From Trichaptum fuscoviolaceum (lineage: Eukaryota > Basidiomycota > Agaricomycetes > Hymenochaetales > Trichaptaceae): a stretch of 64,000 bases of DNA. Shown piece by piece: positions 23,494-34,463 of the stretch (the stretch's first letter is position 1; the number at the start of each line of letters is the position of its first letter). The stretch spans positions 1,116,001-1,180,000 of the forward strand of contig CAJSYZ010000011.1 of NCBI GenBank assembly GCA_910574455.1, in the 5' to 3' direction. The position numbers and the translations under genes were made by a program. The notes beneath the pieces were generated by a model that saw only the letters and a program-made list of their open reading frames with translations, did not search any database and was not told the DNA's origin.

Positions 23494-24085
23494 TGTTGTG
23501 CAACTGGGCAAGTCTCTCGTCTCGAATCTGCTCAACTTGCGCGCCTGACCTTAGGGCAGGCCCAGAGTTCATCGGGCACTCAGGCTGCTGTTGAAGTGTC
23601 TCGCCCTCTTCACACTTGACCACCATTGTGCTTTACATTCTGAGGCTATCTTGAGCTTCGAGCTGTTAATGAAACAACAATGGCAAAAACCACTTGTACT
23701 ATCTTGCACAAAGGAATTGACTTCTCCATGACGGCGCCATCGGAAAGGCTACCCTCCGGGCTTAGTCTACGACTACGGTTTACGAAGCTGCTTCTCCTCG
23801 GGAAAACACTCCAGTGTGCTACTTGTGCCTCTTCAATTTCATAATGCCCTTGAGAGAATGCTTTTGAGTATCTCTCCGTTCCGGCCGTTCTTCTGTGGGC
23901 TCCAACGTCAAGTGACCTAGTTGCTCCTCTACCTCGTCCACGGTGTTGTTGTTCGGACAAACGTGCGCGAAGCGAAAGCAATGGTAATTGGACGCCCATG
24001 GTGTGCAGACTCACGACCTTTTTGTTATAAAGACGGGGTGCGCCATATCCTTTCAGTTATAGAACGTCGCCCTTCTTTACTTACA
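23494..24085. other. divergent intergenic, mago nashi / SurE-like 1
   Basis: Upstream DNA of two divergent genes. A 122-residue minus frame at 23646-24014 shows no family resemblance and is not called. Confidence 0.45.
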
Positions 24086-25237
24086 ATGCAGACGACACTC
24101 TTGCTCTCCATAGTATTATTTGCGCTCGCTGTCTTGCCGACTAGGTGCCAGATTAAAATCGTTCATACAAATGACGATGGATGGGCGGTAGCGAACATCC
24201 GAGCTCAGAACACGGCTCTAAGGAATGCCGGGTTCAATGTAAGTAAATTCTGGACTTTATAACGCTCCTAGACTGACTTTGCCTACAGGTTGTTATGTCG
24301 GCACCTGCTCAGAATGAATCTGGTACTAGTTCTTCAGATGCTCCTCCAACACCAGTTGGTGCAAGTGGATGTGAATTTGATAGTTGTCCACCTGATGCCC
24401 CGGCGACTGGCTCAGACCCCAGCGATCGTAACTTCGTCTCCTTGTTGTCCTTGGCTTGTTAAACTGACATGATGGTATAAGCTCGCCTCAACTACGTCAA
24501 CTCCTTTCCGTGCGTTATTTTCGCCTTCTTAGCCACATAGTCTAAGGGAAATCCTTTCTACATAGAGTCACTGCTGTTCGCTTTGGAATTCAAACGGCGT
24601 CTCCGCCGTTCTTCAACGGATCGGGACCCGACTTCGTTGTGTCCGGTCCGAACGTAGGCACAAACCTTGGATCGGGTACCGCAGGGCCTGTAAACTCAGG
24701 GACAGTGTAAGTGAAGTATCTTTAGACCTTAACTTATTTTTAATTCATGTCAGTGGCGCAGCATGTGAGGCAGCAAAGGAAGGCTTTCCTTCCGTCGCGA
24801 TCTCCGGTGGTGGTGGCGCACAGGTTTCTTTCACGACACTTTCAACTCCGTCCGCTTCGACCACCACAGCAAACACCTTTGCTGTGCTCGGAGTGATCTT
24901 CACGCAGGCACTCTTGGCTCAACCGTTCAACTCCTCGTCACCCATACTCCCGACAAATGTAACGATCAATCTCAACTATCCGGATGCGAGTGGGCCCTGT
25001 ACAGATCCGTCTGCCTTTGACTTCATCTTGACGAGAGTGACGACGGCTCAAGCAACAACGCCCCCGGATGTTGAGACGTGCGGGACCACGAGACTTCCAA
25101 CTGAAGCGAGTGTCATCGCTATGACTGGCTGTCATGCGACTGTGAGCGTTATGGACGCGAACACCAAAGTTGATGTAGATGCGTCCACTCAGCAGTTCGT
25201 GCTTAATAGGCTTGAATTTTTCTTGTCTTGCCTATGA
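24086..25237 (+). CDS. secreted SurE-like 5'/3'-nucleotidase or acid phosphatase, copy 1
   Basis: Exons 24086-24238, 24289-24427, 24482-24509, 24566-24706 and 24754-25237 total 945 nt, giving 314 residues. Signal peptide MQTTLLLSIVLFALAVLPTRC is followed by the SurE core: IVHTNDDGWAVANIRAQ with the metal-binding Asn29-Asp30-Asp31, VVMSAPAQNESGTSS, LNYVNSFPV and SGPNVGTNLG. SurE proteins dephosphorylate nucleotides and polyphosphate with a divalent metal. The leader and sequons (NSSSPILP) point to an extracellular fungal form. A 28-nt third exon is shared with copy 2. The three copies in this cluster share intron positions, so they arose by duplication. Confidence 0.83.
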
Positions 25238-25880
25238 ACTACTGTTAATTTGGAGATCTATGGTGAAATGCGGCCTGCGTGAAGCTTTCATTTTGCAGAG
25301 TCTTACATTTGGCCGTTTCTTCCACTCACATAAGTAAAAGCACTTACTTAGCATTCATGTTCAACTTGAACCGCAAGCCAGTCTGGTCGGTCTTTGCCGA
25401 TAATGTATAAAGCTTCTGACACAACCACACAGCCTTGTCCCATCCCTCACTTTCTTCGGTTTGGAAGGCCTATCATAGTTTACTAACAAGAAACGTGCTA
25501 CACCGTTCTTGGTGTCCGTATGCTTGAGACGTGCCATTTGGCTGCACTTATTGAACGTGCTATCATAGTCATGGTATCATCATGCTGTGATGTCTTTTCA
25601 ACTCGCTGTCCGCATGTCTGAACGGCCCTGATTTCTACGCTAATCAAAGCCTCTAACGACCTTTTCTACCGAGAGCGGAAGGCTGTAGTACCCGGCACCG
25701 GGCATCTTGCGGACATGGACACGTATAAAGAGGCTGGCAATCGATCAAAGGAAGCTCTTTGGGTTTGCTGCAGATCTCACCGTCGATCATCATATCGACT
25801 CAGAGGAACTTGAACAGCCCAACCAGCAAAGCCTATTCTGCTCTAGGGTTCTTGTTTCTGCCGAGTTCTAATTAGCAGAC
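25238..25880. other. intergenic between SurE-like copies 1 and 2
   Basis: Contains TTCAAGTT copies at 25362-25370 and 25806-25814, the second 67 nt before the start of copy 2. No exon seen. Confidence 0.5.
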
Positions 25881-27088
25881 ATGTTTCCCAAAAGCACCTT
25901 AGCATCGCTCTGTCTGGCAGCATTCTTGTTCTCCTCTGGCTCGACAAACGCGCAGACGAAGGTGCTCATCTCGAATGATGATGGATGGGCAAGTGCGAAC
26001 ATTCGCGCACAGTATGCTGCGTTGAAAGCAGCCGGCTATGACGTGAGTGAGGCCGATCATACAAACATACTGTAAGAAGTTGACGAATTTCCCAATGGTC
26101 GACGATCTCTAGGTTGTGCTTTCTGCACCGGCCTTGAATGGTTCGGGAACAGGCTCTTTGGACGCCACACCTGTTCCGGTGCTGGCTGGCTGTGAATTCG
26201 ATTCATGTCCACCGTTGTCCCCGGCTACCGGATTCAACGCGAGCGACCGTACGTATTCTCCTTGTAAGAATTTCCTGACCGGTCTCTCATAAGAATAATC
26301 ATACAGCCCGACTTAACTATGTGAACTCTTTCCCGTGAGTCGTTTAATCTCTTGGTTTCTTCCGTTCGACTAACAGTGATATGGGTTTCGCGTGCAGTGT
26401 GAGGGCCGTTAAAGTTGGAGTTCAGACCACGGCGCCGCAATTCTTTGGAGGAACGAAACCCGACATCCTCGTTTCTGGACCGAATGTCGGCAAGAACGTT
26501 GGCGTGGCGGTACTTGGCGCGGGCACTGTGTTAGTCTTTTCTTTCTTCCTCCCTTTAAACAAGAAATTGCTAACGCAGACCCGGACCGCCAGAGGTGCAG
26601 CAGTAGAGGGCGCGAAGGAGGGCATTCCTGCCGTCGCATTCTCAGGTAGCTTCAGTACGCAAGTTGGGTATCTTACGCTCGACACCCCTTCCGCGTCCAC
26701 CACCGCAGCGCACACGTACGCCGCGCTCGGCATCAAGTTCCTCTCCGCGCTGCTCAAGCAGCCCATGTCCGCGTCGTCGCCCATACTTCCGCCGAACACC
26801 ATACTGAACGTCAACTACCCCGAGGCCACGGGCGCGTGCGCCGTGCCGGACGCGTACCGCTTCGTGCTGACGCGCGTGTTCGCCCCGACGTTCTTGTCCG
26901 GCGCGGACGTGGCGACGTGTGGGTCGGCCCGCCTCCCGACGGAAGCGGACGTCGTTAAGCGTACGGATGGGTGCTATGCGAGCGTGAGCGTGGTGAAGGC
27001 GTCGACGAAGCTTGACGCATCCGCGAGCGATCAACAGGCGGTGTTGGACCGGCTTGGTGATTTCTTGTCGTGCATTCCGAGTAGTTAA
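25881..27088 (+). CDS. secreted SurE-like 5'/3'-nucleotidase or acid phosphatase, copy 2
   Basis: Exons 25881-26042, 26113-26248, 26307-26334, 26398-26529 and 26593-27088 total 954 nt, giving 317 residues in frame. Signal peptide MFPKSTLASLCLAAFLFSSG precedes the metal site SNDDGWASANIRAQ (Asn32, Asp33, Asp34), VVLSAPALNGSGTGS and SGPNVGKNVG. The last exon is visibly more GC-rich at third positions than copy 1. The tail LDRLGDFLSCIPSS matches LNRLEFFLSC of copy 1, including a conserved cysteine. Same orientation as copy 1. Copy 3 faces it, with only 200 bp between the two stop codons. Confidence 0.83.
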
Positions 27089-27289
27089 TCCATCAAAATC
27101 ATGTAGGGTCATCTATATATACCTGAGTTATATGATTGCTGCGTGGCTGGATGATTTTTTTTTGCTTGCACAAAGCCGACTAGATTATTCATTTGAAGGA
27201 ATTATACGAAATATGCAGTCAAGATTTCGACACTTCACACAGTCCATTAAGAGGTCTACAGATTATGCACATGTATTCCACAAGTTCAA

Positions 27290-28448
27290 TTAAGGACATG
27301 TTAACAGTGAATCAAGCTTGTTGAGCACGAAGGCCTGCGTCGATGCATCCACATCGCCCTTTGTCGTTGCATTCATCACGCTGATGGACGAGATGCACCC
27401 ACTAGTGCTGACCGCGCTGGACTCGGTCGGGAGACGGGTACGGCCACAGGTGTCCACGTCGGCTGCAGCGCCAGACGCGGCGGAGTTGATGCGCGTGAGG
27501 ACAAACTTGAACGCAGACGCGCTCGTGCAGGCGCCGGAGGTGGACGGAAAGTTGACGTTAAGCGCAATGCCGGGAGGCAGGATGGGGGCAGAGGCGTTGA
27601 AGGGCGTAGCGAGGAGGGTGTTGGTAACTGAGGTGCTCAGAGAAGCGTATACGAGAGCGGCGGTCGTGCTCGAGGAGGACTTAGATAGTGTGGTGTACGA
27701 GACTTGGCTTCCTGAGCTTCCAGAGAACGCAATGGCCGGGATGCCCAGCTTGACTGCTTCGCACGCTGCACCTCTGTGACAATAAAGTATAGTGAGTGCT
27801 GTGTCCCTTATATCGAGAGGTACCGTGACAATGAGCTTACACTGTGCCGGATATCAGGACCGTTGAACCCAAGTTACTGCCTACATTGGGACCAGTGACG
27901 ATGAAGTCAGGGGAGGTGCCTCCAAACAGAGGAGGGGCAATAGATTGCACGCCAAATTCCACAGAGGTTGCCCTACGTTCATACGGTCAATTCAAAGTGT
28001 TCTGAGCTATCATATGTATTGCTCACGGAAAGGAGTTGACGTAATTGTATCTCGCTGTCATCGGAACGCGTATTTAGTACGATTCTAAGTTAGAAAGAGA
28101 TCGAAGCTCACGGTCGCTTGAGTTTGATCCTATGGCTGGAGAATCTCCCGGGCATGAGCTAAATTCGCAGCCGCTCGAGTCCAAGGGAGTCGGCGTGGCG
28201 TCCGAAGAGCCAGTCCCAGACTTGTTCTCGGCAGGAGCAGACATTACAACCTAGTACGATCATTAGAAGAACAGTAGCAAGCACAAGCGAACACTCACAT
28301 TATAGCCTTGTTCATCTAGAGCATTGAAGAATGCGCGGACGCTCGCAACGGCCCAACCGTCATCGTTACTCACAAGAATCTTCGTCTGACCGTTGACATA
28401 GGCTGCGAAGACAGCCAAGAGCAAATACTTAGCGTAGCGGGGAGCCAT
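27290..28448 (-). CDS. secreted SurE-like 5'/3'-nucleotidase or acid phosphatase, copy 3
   Basis: Starts MAPRYAKYLLLAVFAAYVNG (signal peptide) followed by KILVSNDDGWAVASVRA (Asn28, Asp29, Asp30). After introns come VVMSAPAENKSGTGS, YNYVNSFP, VEFGVQSIAPPLFGG and TGPNVGSNLG. The last exon (27290-27773, 484 nt, the same length as in copy 1) ends FVLNKLDSLLTCP. The cluster-specific CGRTRLPTESS segment is present. An upstream in-frame ATG at 28511 would bury the leader, so 28448 is preferred. Convergent with copy 2. All catalytic motifs are intact, so three active enzymes are expected. Confidence 0.8.
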
Positions 28449-29304
28449 TGCAAATGGTTGAGTATAGAACCGAGCTAGAAAGTCTGCTCTTATAGCAAAA
28501 GGTCTCTGCAAGCGCCGATCTTATAGCCATCCTATTATGCACGCTGATGGATACGACCACATGCACAGCCTAGTCACGTTCGCTATAAGAAGACGGTTCA
28601 CCAATAGCAAGGGCAGGTACGATGCGCATCGCGAAGAACGTTCGATAGCCAGCAGACAGAACATATACGAAGAGATCGTCCAGGCGTATAATCGTTTGAC
28701 AACGCGTATGTATCCACACATGTGATCATATGAGCTGGTTTGCCAACTTTTTAGATCGTAGTACCAGCCGTGTATCCGAAGAGAAGTCGAACCGCAATGC
28801 CATGCGATGAAATTCTAATTGAAGAGGTCCGGAAAGGTCAGAAGTCGCCACCAAGTAGACAACCCAACTTGATTCTTGGACAAATTTATCTGAAGCCGAC
28901 GTTATATGCGCAATCTCTTGAAGTTGAGGGTCGAATAGAACGATGAGTATAAGTCAGTGAAAGAAAGAAAGACCCGCCAACACCGTTAGGGATAACTTGA
29001 AGTAGGGCCGGCCTCTCCGAGTCAATACCAAATCATGTTCAAGTTGCCACTTCGAACGCTCCCTTGTACACTTTCTACCTTGCAACTACTTCTCAAACTA
29101 ATCTGCTACTGCTACGGCCTTACAAGCTACTCTTCGACGCATTGATTTGAGAGCCTGCGCGAATAGGTACCCCTTTAGAAAGAGGAGGCTGCTTGGCACA
29201 GCTCAACAAGCCAAATTGGACAAACTCAACCGCGTATACACCCAAAATTACGCAGTCATTGACGCTACTCTCTTGAACACGATACCTCACCATCGACGAT
29301 ACCA
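28449..29304. other. divergent intergenic, SurE-like 3 / J-protein
   Basis: No exon recognised. TTCAAGTT copies at 28993-29000 and 29038-29046 lie 259-312 nt before the J-protein start. Confidence 0.5.
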
Positions 29305-31010
29305 ATGAACTCAACATACCCCGTTCTGCCTTCACGGCCTGTCTATCCACATATCCAGTCGAAATGCCCGCGATGTAGCATCGAGTTAGAATTTCCTTTA
29401 CCAGAGCCGCAACCGCAGCCTGGCGCCGTGCTCCAAGTACGATGCTTCAAGTGTCAGGGAATCTTGAGATATACCTACAAGCTAGAGGAACAGAAACAGG
29501 CTTCTAAAGGTGACGCCTCCGGAACGTCAGCATCGTCAGGAGGGAGGAAGGGCCGCAAGATTGGGTCGGATGACAATCCACTGGAGACAGGATATTATGA
29601 CATTCTTGGGGTGTCCGTCACTGCTACGACAGACGACATAAAGAAGGCTTACCGTATGTTCAATCCTTTCTTTCGCCACATAATCCTGAGTGTCTACTCT
29701 CAGGCAGACTTGCGATCAAGCATCACCCGGACAAGAATCGTGATGACCCTAATGCCGAAGAACGATTTAAAGAAATTGCAATTGCGTACCAAACGCTGTC
29801 AGACCCCGCTTTGCGAAAGAAGTACAATGAGTTTGGGTCGAAGGAAACACAACCCGAAGGCGGCTTCGTAGATCCTGAAGAAGTCTTCAGCGCTATCTTT
29901 GGCGGTGATCGCTTCGTGCCGATCATCGGGGAGATTAGTCTAGGCAAGGACATGAAGGCGGCACTTCAGGAAGCGGAAGAGGCAGAGGATGAAGGAGAAA
30001 ACAAAAATAGGCTGAAGGACGCGAAAGGAAATGATATCTTGTCGCCAGAAGAGAAGGCAAAGAAGGAAGAGAAGGCAAGAAAGGCTGCCGCTGAGGTATG
30101 TCATCGGTTGACTTTTCCTCCTGATTTCCTCCCAATTATATACTCAGAAACAAGCCGCACGAGAAGCCCGTGTCAAGAAGTTGGTGGAGGAATTGGAACG
30201 CAAATTGAGTATATTCACGGAGTCTGCCTCGGGTCCTAACGACAGGGCTGTCACCGAGAGTTGGCGAACGATCTGCGCTCTTGAAGCTGAGTACGTGGGC
30301 CTTCCAGTTTCTTTATGACTCTTCACTTAAGTAATATCTGGCAGGGAGCTTAAGAAGGAATCATACGGCGTGGAGCTGCTTCACGCTGTTGGCTTTGTTT
30401 ATGCTTCGAAAGCGAGACATCACCTGGCATCAAATCAGTCATTTATGGGAGTGGGAGGATGGTTACACAATGTACAAGGAAAATATCATGTTTTCAGTGA
30501 AACGTGCGTAGAAACGTTCCCCCTCCCTCCCTTCAGTTGGACTCACAAGGCTCATTGCAATTCAAAGTGTCTCTACTCTACGCTCAGCCATCGAATTGAA
30601 GTCTGTCTTTGATCAAATACAAGCCGCCGAAAAAGCGGGTAACCTCGGCCCAGAAGAGAAGAAACGGCTGGAAGAACAAGCTGCAGAGAAGGGTCTTCAG
30701 GCTCTCTTCAAGGTTCGCCACATCATGAGTTCTATCTATAACACCACTTGACACATATTGACGGATATCTTCATAGGGTGCTAAGCTCGAAATCGAGTCT
30801 GTCCTGCGCGAAACTTGCGAGCGTGTGCTATCAAATGATCAGGTTCCGGCGAGCAAGCGCCATCTACGTGCGGTCGCACTGCAGATTCTTGGAGATGCAT
30901 ATGCGAAGGTGAAGAAGGACAGCGAGAGCGAGGAGGCGGAGTATGTCCGAATTGATACGAAGGGAAGCCGGGAGCGCGACGCTCAGCGAGCGGCTCATCA
31001 AGGGGCATAG
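29305..31010 (+). CDS. J-domain (DnaJ-X type) co-chaperone
   Basis: Six exons (29305-29653, 29704-30095, 30148-30290, 30345-30503, 30568-30712, 30777-31010) total 1422 nt, giving 473 residues with every junction in phase. Residues 20-50 hold two CxxC pairs (Cys21/24 and Cys47/50), a possible zinc ribbon. The J domain (about 93-155) reads [23 protein letters not shown] (HPD 124-126) and [14 protein letters not shown]. It is followed by a charged Glu/Lys region and a long helical DnaJ-X-like C-terminal half ([23 protein letters not shown]). J proteins of this layout resemble yeast Caj1/Djp1 and stimulate Hsp70, with roles in membrane or peroxisomal protein delivery. The exact partner cannot be told here. 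Confidence 0.83.
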
Positions 31011-31226
31011 CATCGGTTGCTGAGTTCATTAACGATTTGATTTGATTTCATATGATGTAGATTTACGAAGCGGACATGATGCCTTCCTCACCCTTGACTC
31101 ACACTTGTAGCATATCGCAAACATAGTTACATATAATCTCTGCACATCTCATTTGTTCTACTATCCAACAATACCTGTTCAACTACTGTCAAAGCATACA
31201 GCAAATACAACCATCAAGTTTCAGAG

Positions 31227-32861
31227 TTATGATTCCGCGGCTGGCTCCCCATTTGAAGGGTCTACACTATCAGTTTCAGTGGATTCCGGTGCGAGGTCGA
31301 CTTTATCTCCCGGGATTGCCTCTGGTTTAGGGTTATTTGAAGCGTTCTTTCCTTTACCAGGCGGAGGCGGCACGTATTTTTTCTCCTGTACATCAATCAG
31401 TGCCGGAAAAGCAAAGGACTGAGGAAAATAATACCTTCTTCTTTTTCACAGTTTTAGCATTGGGGTCAGGGTAAGCCAGCGCCGCCACTTCTTGCCATTC
31501 TTTACTCTCCTCGTACACTTGTCGGATAGGCGTCAACAGCTTTACGAGCGCCTCAGTAACAGACGCTTTCAAATCCCCAGGGTGAATCTTTTCTTCTGCA
31601 AAGTCTTTCTCCAGCTCTTCGTAAGCCTTGTAATGTGATGGGCCACCGTGTTTCTCAGGACGAGAGATGGAGAATACTGTGCCTTCTGGTGCATCCTCCG
31701 TGGTGAATGGACGTTGGTCGCCAGTGCCCGGTTCCAACACGTTCGCGTTCTCGCCCCGTAGGCGCTCGATGCGCAGCTCACTAATCGGAATGAGCACGGC
31801 CTTGACGAATGCGAGGAGGCCGTTCTCGGCGATATTACCCGGCTCACAGAAGGCCGCCTTGATCTTCTTCTTGACGACCTCAGGCGGGTCGAGGAAGTCG
31901 ATCTTGCTGTTCGGGTCTGAGGAGGACATCTTCCCGCCCGCGAGCCCGGGTACCATCGCGTTCATGAGATGCGCCCGCTTGGCGTATCCGAGACGCGGGA
32001 GGTACAGTTCCGCGAAAGTGAAGATTTTACGCTGTCCGTTTGGTTAAAATCAATCACAAGAGTGCCCGGCCGAGAATGACACGCACCTGATCCACGCCAC
32101 CAAACTGGAAATCCACACCTAGGTATTGCTCGTCCAGTGCCTGGAGGCCCGGGTAGAGCAGTCCGCTCAGCAGAGGGCTTTCGACCTGCTTCACGACCTC
32201 CGCACCGGCCTTCTTCGCGTCATGCTCGGTCACGATCGCACATAATCTGTAGTTGTCCATGTTGTATTCCTTCGTGAGTTGGTAAGACGAGCCTTCAACG
32301 AATTTGAGCTTCGTAGTCGGGATCCCGAGTGTTTTGAAGACAGCGAGCAGGAGATGTTGGTAGAATTTCGTCCGATGTGCAACCAGCTCCAAGGGTGCTT
32401 TCAGGTTGTCGAGGAATGCGTGAACATCTGCCGCGATCGTCAAAAAACAGCCTTCGGAAGTGAAAAAGCTCTTAAGTACCTGCAAGTAGAATGGTGACCT
32501 ACTGCGATCGTTAAGTTTATTACAAGAAACAGCATGCATGAAAACTGACCTCCACGCCTGCACGGAGGAAGTCCGCGATTTTGGTCAAAGGGACAAAATA
32601 TCCAACATGGGCTGTTGTCCTTGATGTAAGATACTATCTCATCGTAAGGCATTTCACGAAATAACGTACGTCGACCCGTTGGCGCAGTTCCTGTAGTGCG
32701 AGTGTCAATATGCTAAATCACCCGGTAAAAGCATACACTCAATGCATACCCCAGTAGCATTTCGGGTGTCGCCCTTCTGCTAATATGTTTTTGATCGTAT
32801 CTCCACCTAGAACCTCCTGGAGTCTCCTCGTTATGAGTTCAAAGCGCTCCTCTGCGGACAT
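31227..32861 (-). CDS. TYS1: cytosolic tyrosyl-tRNA synthetase
   Basis: Starts [20 protein letters not shown]. Across introns it reads [19 protein letters not shown] (class I HIGH-type motif, P-H-V-G), [24 protein letters not shown]-type tyrosine pocket (seen as [13 protein letters not shown]), RKIFTFAE region, and [20 protein letters not shown] with the KMSSS loop. The enzyme attaches tyrosine to tRNA-Tyr in the cytosol. The C terminus is an extended Lys-rich and Ser/Pro/Glu tail (after KTVKKKK) that ends at 31227 and is poorly conserved in such enzymes. A TTCAAGTT copy lies 89 nt upstream (32950-32958). Confidence 0.9.
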
Positions 32862-34463
32862 GGTTGTCGGATGGGATGGTAGGTAGCGAAAGGGTTGCTG
32901 GCACGGTGACTCACACCGAGATTTTTTAGACTCCGCGGATCAGTTCAAATTCAAGTTGGTGTTTTTTAAACTCTTTCTCTAGTAGTACCAGCAGCGTTGC
33001 ACTAATTTCTCTTCATTGAAAGGTGCATTTCATAAAGATATTCTATGTACATTCGAATTTGGGTACAAACGCACCAATGTCCCGCTTTCATGCCCTTCTT
33101 TCTTGCGGCTGATACCATTCCTTCAGCCTCACGACGAACGAGGTATACTCACACCAACCAGGCCAAATCTTGAAGTGTATGGTGGTGCTCTATCAGAGTG
33201 ATACAATTAGCACACTCAGGCGGCCTGGCAACCACTGCCACAACTTGAACCCAATCCCGCTCATCCGCTCAGCTTCGTATTGCAATCATTACGGATTCTA
33301 CCGTGCTGTAGATGTTTCTGGCTTCAGAACACTACTTTAGCAAGAGTCGCAAGTACTGCATGTACAGACCATAGTAGTCTTTTTTGGCAGACGCTATGGA
33401 GATAATAGCTCAGGCAGTAGATGTACTACTCCCTGTGATGGCAACAAAATCGGTGGTAGATTACAGGCATGTCTTCTGAGGCTAGGTCACCTCGCAATAA
33501 ATATGCACGCACCAGGTCATCTATGCTCTCTATACAACACTACACCATATTTTCCCCTCCTTAGTAATACCACCTCAATCAAACTCCTGACCATCTTCTG
33601 TATAACAGGGTGAAATCCGAAGTCGTATCGCAGATCCTTCTATAACTAGTAGAGCGATGTGGTAGGCTATGAAAGTATGAGCGTTGATGAGAGGGCTCCA
33701 AACGACAGCACAGGACGTTCGCTTCACATAGGCAATGGTTGGGTAGAAGAGCATTGCTTTGAATCGGAGTTTGAGCCGTGTCTGTGGATCCTGGGATCAT
33801 CACTGGCAGTACCGTGCCGCGACTCAGACGCGTCGAGCAGACGTACGACTTCCACAAGCTGACCAATGACCAACGACCACTGGCATCAATGGTCGCCCAT
33901 AATCCATCATTGTCTCGAAGTTATTATCGTACTAAAGGACTAAAATACTCGTCAAGCATCTTGGTGTCTTAGCAGATGGGGCAGGCGGCGCGGAAACTGT
34001 GGGAAGGCGTCCTGGTATGTCCTGGGTCTGATGCACAGTGAGCGCTGCCAACTAACCACTATAACTTGAAGCTCCTTTGATTACCAGTGGTTATGGCTCA
34101 GAAGAATACTGAACAAGGGGCTACCGGTAGACTCGCAAGCAAGTCGTTCGTGTAGCATCCTCATGACACAAACGACTGGTTTACGAGTCTAGGCTACCGG
34201 CCGGTGAGAGATAACTCTAGCGCGACACATGTGCTATGATGACAACAATCTAATCTTGCTCTCCTCACCCCCACGAACACCAACCCTGCAAGAAGCTTTC
34301 CAATGGCTGAAATTACATCACATTCAATACAACTAGACTGCGCATCATGATGCTTATAAGGTTTGCTAACCATAGGGTATTAGGCAACAACTACTTATAA
34401 ACCTACGGGATCACGATTCAAAAGCACGTCGTCAAGAACCTCTAGGAGCTGTCCGTCACCAGT
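32862..34463. other. 1.6-kb divergent intergenic, TYS1 / ABC transporter
   Basis: No exon recognised in either strand. TTCAAGTT copies at 32950-32958, 33241-33249 and 34063-34070. Confidence 0.5.

Noticed and set aside
23646..24014. 122-residue minus frame between mago nashi and SurE-like copy 1
   Set aside because: Biased composition, no domain, no splice support, and it would occupy the divergent promoter region.
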